Shown piece by piece: positions 13,990 through 16,725 of a DNA stretch of 16,725 bases (position 1 is its first letter; each line of letters begins with the position of its first letter). The notes below the pieces were generated by a model. That model did no database searches. It was not told the DNA's origin and worked only from the letters and a program-made list of their open reading frames with translations. The position numbers and the translations under genes were made by a program. Location: contig CAKTOT010000045.1 in NCBI GenBank assembly GCA_934590135.1, forward strand, positions 1-16,725, given 5' to 3'. The stretch is from an uncultured Muribaculaceae bacterium. GTDB taxonomy: Bacteria > Bacteroidota > Bacteroidia > Bacteroidales > Muribaculaceae.

Positions 13990-16725
13990 ATGCTAAATAA
14001 GATCATACACTTTTCGCTCAACAACCGCCTGACCATACTCATATTGGTGGGATTGGCGCTGATATTCGGCACCATCACCCTGCTGCGCACTCAGGTGGAT
14101 ATCTTCCCGGATCTTAACGCCCCCACCGTAGTTGTGATGACCGAGGCCCCGGGCATGGCACCCGAGGAAGTTGAAAAATTGGTCACCTATCCTATCGAAA
14201 CATCCGTAAACGGCTCCACCGGTGTCCGTCGCGTCCGGTCGTCCTCTACCACGGGTTTCTCCGTTGTTTGGGTTGAATTCGATTGGGGCACTGATGTATA
14301 TCGCGCCCGCCAAATTGTCAATGAACGCCTTGCCTCGCTGTCCGGGACACTGCCTCCCGGCGTAAAGCAGCCCACCATGGGGCCTCAATCGTCTATCTTG
14401 GGCGAGATTATGATTATAGGCCTGACCGCCGACTCAACGTCCATGATGGACCTTAACACCATCGCAAACAAGACGATACGACCGAGACTGCTGTCCTTGG
14501 GCGGTGTATCACAAGTCGCCGTCCTCGGCGGCGATGTGCGCCAATATCAAATACAGATGGTACCGCAGCGTATGCAGGCTTTGGGCGTCTCCGTCGATGA
14601 AGTACGCGCTGCCGTCGAAGGCCTCAACCAAAACGCTACCGGCGGCATTATCTATGATTACGGCAACGAATACATCGTCAAGGGCGAAATCAACACCACT
14701 GCCACCGAGGATATTGCCGCCGCCGTAGTGCGTAGCAACGCAGACGGCATCGTCACCGTGGGAGATATCGCAGACGTGAAGATTGCAGGGGCTCACCCAC
14801 GCCTCGGTGCCGGATCGGTCAAGGCTCATCCTGCCGTTCTAGTCACGGTCACCAAGCAGCCGTCTGTAGGCACCATCGAACTGACCGAGGCCATTGAGAA
14901 AGACTTGGCCGAAGTCTCCAAGACCCTCCCGTCTGACGTGCATATCGCAACAGATATATTCAAGCAAAGCCAATTCATTGACACTTCAATATCCAATCTT
15001 CAGGAAGCATTGCTCGAAGGCGCACTCTTTGTGATTATAGTTCTGTTCTTCTTCCTGATGAACACCCGTACAACGGTAATATCCGTTGTTGCTTTGCCAT
15101 TGTCTATAATCTTGGCGGTTCTTGTACTGCACTTTATGGGCTATACACTCAACACCATGAGCCTCGGCGGTATCGCCATAGCCATAGGCTCGCTGGTGGA
15201 CGATGCCATCGTGGATGTCGAGAATGTTTATAAGCGACTACGCGAAAACCGCGAATTGCCGCCCGACCAACGACACAGTGTCTTTGATGTCGTCTTCCAC
15301 GCTTCGGCCGAGGTGCGTATGCCCATCTTTAATTCATCTCTTATAATCATTGCCAGCTTCCTACCGCTGTTTTTCCTATCAGGCATCGAAGGACGTATGC
15401 TTGTCCCGTTAGGAGTATCCTTCATCGTGGCATTGATTGCCTCGACCATCGTGGCACTGACCCTGACTCCGGTAATGTGCTATTACCTGCTCGGATCTAA
15501 AAAAGCGACAGCCAAAGTCGACCGAGACCCTTATGTCACACGTAAGATGCGCGCCGGATACACAGCCGTCCTCGAATGGTGTCTCAAGCACACGCGTGCC
15601 GTACTCACCACTGTCGGCATACTTTTTGTAGCGGCTATGGCATTGTTCTTCACCCTCGGCCGTAGCTTCCTGCCGTCTTTCAACGAGGGCTCGATGACCA
15701 TCAATATTTCAACTCTTCCCGGAATATCGCTGGACGAGAGCGACAAAATCGGGGCTGAAGCCGAAAAATTGATACTATCAGTACCGGAAGTTCGCACCAC
15801 CGCGCGCAAAACCGGACGTGCCGAATTGGACGAGCACTCATTCGGTGTCAATGTTTCCGAAATCGAAGCGCCCTATACGCTCAAAGATCGCACTCGAGGC
15901 GAGATGGTACGCGAAATACGCGAAAAACTGTCCGAAATACCCGGAGCGAATATCGAAATTGGCCAACCGATCTCGCACCGCATCGATGCTATGCTTTCGG
16001 GTACGGAGGCGCAGATAGCCATCAAGTTGTTCGGCGATGACCTTAACAAGTTGTTTGCTCTCGGCACTCAAATCAAAGGTATTATCTCCGAGCAAGAAGG
16101 TGTCGTAGATGTCAATATCGAGCAGCAAATCGAAAGGCCGGAGATTGCCATACGCCCCAACCGCCAGTTGCTGGCGCGCTATGGCGTTACGATGGAGAGC
16201 CTGCGCAACACCATCGAGACTTCGCTGGCCGGGACGGCCGTGTCGCAGGTATACGAAGACGGAATACCATACGATATCTCGCTAATGCTTGAGCCCGGCT
16301 CACGCAGCTCGCTGCAAAGCATATCGGACCTGCTGATTGACACCCCACAAGGCAAAGTACCATTGTCTGATGTTGCGGAAGTCGCATCTACATCCGGCCC
16401 CAATACCATAAACCGCGAGAATGTCAAACGGCGTATCGTAATTTCGGCCAATGTCGAAAGCGGCGATCTCCGCGGCGTGGTCAATAAGATACAGGATGAG
16501 GTTGCACAAAATGTTAAACTCCCCGAAGGATACTATCTCAATTACGGCGGACAATTCGAGAGCGAGGCTTCGGCTTCTCGTACATTGGCTTGGGCTTCGC
16601 TTGGCGCCTTGCTGTTGATTTTGATGCTTCTGTATCAGGACTTCAAGAGCATACCACAATCGCTGTTGATACTTATCAATATGCCTTTGGCTATGATTGG
16701 CGGCGTATTCATCTTGGTGCTTACC
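13990..16725 (+). CDS. Heavy-metal RND efflux pump (CzcA/CusA family), C-terminus beyond window
   Basis: The frame is open from ATG 13990-13992 to the right edge (912 codons). The family usually has 1030-1050 residues, so the last membrane helices are missing. Seen: the first helix (about 12-32), the porter loop with RTQVDIFPDLNAPTV, helices 2-6 (about 340-500), helix 7 (about 538-555) and helix 8 (about 866-884). Helix 4 carries the proton-relay region AIGSLVDDAIVDVEN (398-412; Asp404, Asp405, Asp409, Glu411). This places it in the heavy-metal rather than the drug branch, although it is neither the classic CzcA (DFGxxVDGAVVxVEN) nor the CusA (AIGAMVDAAIVMIEN) wording. By eye, the three CusA methionines that bind Cu/Ag fall on Asn572, Ala667 and Val733. 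It probably exports a divalent ion such as Zn, Ni or Co. An outer-membrane channel gene may follow. Confidence 0.93.
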   Translation, partial: MLNKIIHFSLNNRLTILILVGLALIFGTITLLRTQVDIFPDLNAPTVVVMTEAPGMAPEEVEKLVTYPIETSVNGSTGVRRVRSSSTTGFSVVWVEFDWGTDVYRARQIVNERLASLSGTLPPGVKQPTMGPQSSILGEIMIIGLTADSTSMMDLNTIANKTIRPRLLSLGGVSQVAVLGGDVRQYQIQMVPQRMQALGVSVDEVRAAVEGLNQNATGGIIYDYGNEYIVKGEINTTATEDIAAAVVRSNADGIVTVGDIADVKIAGAHPRLGAGSVKAHPAVLVTVTKQPSVGTIELTEAIEKDLAEVSKTLPSDVHIATDIFKQSQFIDTSISNLQEALLEGALFVIIVLFFFLMNTRTTVISVVALPLSIILAVLVLHFMGYTLNTMSLGGIAIAIGSLVDDAIVDVENVYKRLRENRELPPDQRHSVFDVVFHASAEVRMPIFNSSLIIIASFLPLFFLSGIEGRMLVPLGVSFIVALIASTIVALTLTPVMCYYLLGSKKATAKVDRDPYVTRKMRAGYTAVLEWCLKHTRAVLTTVGILFVAAMALFFTLGRSFLPSFNEGSMTINISTLPGISLDESDKIGAEAEKLILSVPEVRTTARKTGRAELDEHSFGVNVSEIEAPYTLKDRTRGEMVREIREKLSEIPGANIEIGQPISHRIDAMLSGTEAQIAIKLFGDDLNKLFALGTQIKGIISEQEGVVDVNIEQQIERPEIAIRPNRQLLARYGVTMESLRNTIETSLAGTAVSQVYEDGIPYDISLMLEPGSRSSLQSISDLLIDTPQGKVPLSDVAEVASTSGPNTINRENVKRRIVISANVESGDLRGVVNKIQDEVAQNVKLPEGYYLNYGGQFESEASASRTLAWASLGALLLILMLLYQDFKSIPQSLLILINMPLAMIGGVFILVLT

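Noticed and set aside
13993..14388. Minus-strand frames opposite the RND pump (for example 131 codons)
   Set aside because: They lie antisense to the well-conserved first porter region of the pump and show no domain of their own.

Overview
The window comes from a member of the Bacteroidota, most probably the order Bacteroidales. I infer this from the gene families: a 729-residue type III glutamine synthetase, a long-form PurF, an eukaryote-like IleRS with a GIHH signature, a degenerate DksA/TraR protein next to lspA and a DUF4296 lipoprotein, and a T9SS-tail-like protein. Promoter -7 elements of the TAnnTTTG type point the same way. I cannot name the family or genus. No tRNA, rRNA, IS element or CRISPR array was seen.

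Layout. (1) 1-5160, minus strand: a housekeeping operon read from right to left, ileS, dksA/traR-like, lspA, then a DUF4296 lipoprotein that runs off the left edge. A Bacteroidota-type promoter lies at 5261-5291. (2) 5311-7391, minus strand: a periplasmic type I pullulanase followed by a strong hairpin terminator. (3) 7602-7916, minus strand: a small secreted protein that is little more than a T9SS-like C-terminal domain, with its own promoter. (4) 8022-12090, minus strand: glnN then a long-form purF, one base apart, so a glutamine producer and a glutamine consumer are probably co-translated. (5) 12091-12730: a 640-base divergent intergenic region. It holds a long, well-paired structured RNA on the minus strand (6S-like RNA or glnN leader), a minus-strand -7 element, a TTGCAA-N5-TTGCAA box and a plus-strand promoter. 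(6) 12731-16725, plus strand: a heavy-metal RND efflux pair, a His-rich lipoprotein adaptor and an inner-membrane pump cut by the right edge.

The most interesting points are the structured RNA upstream of glnN, with a repeated segment that would allow an alternative pairing; the Fur/Nur-like box over the promoter of the metal efflux operon; the swapped HxGH motif (GIHH) in IleRS; the glnN-purF coupling; and the loss of the CusA-type methionine triad in the pump. No complete, clearly new multi-gene system is visible. All family assignments are from reading and memory, without database searches.
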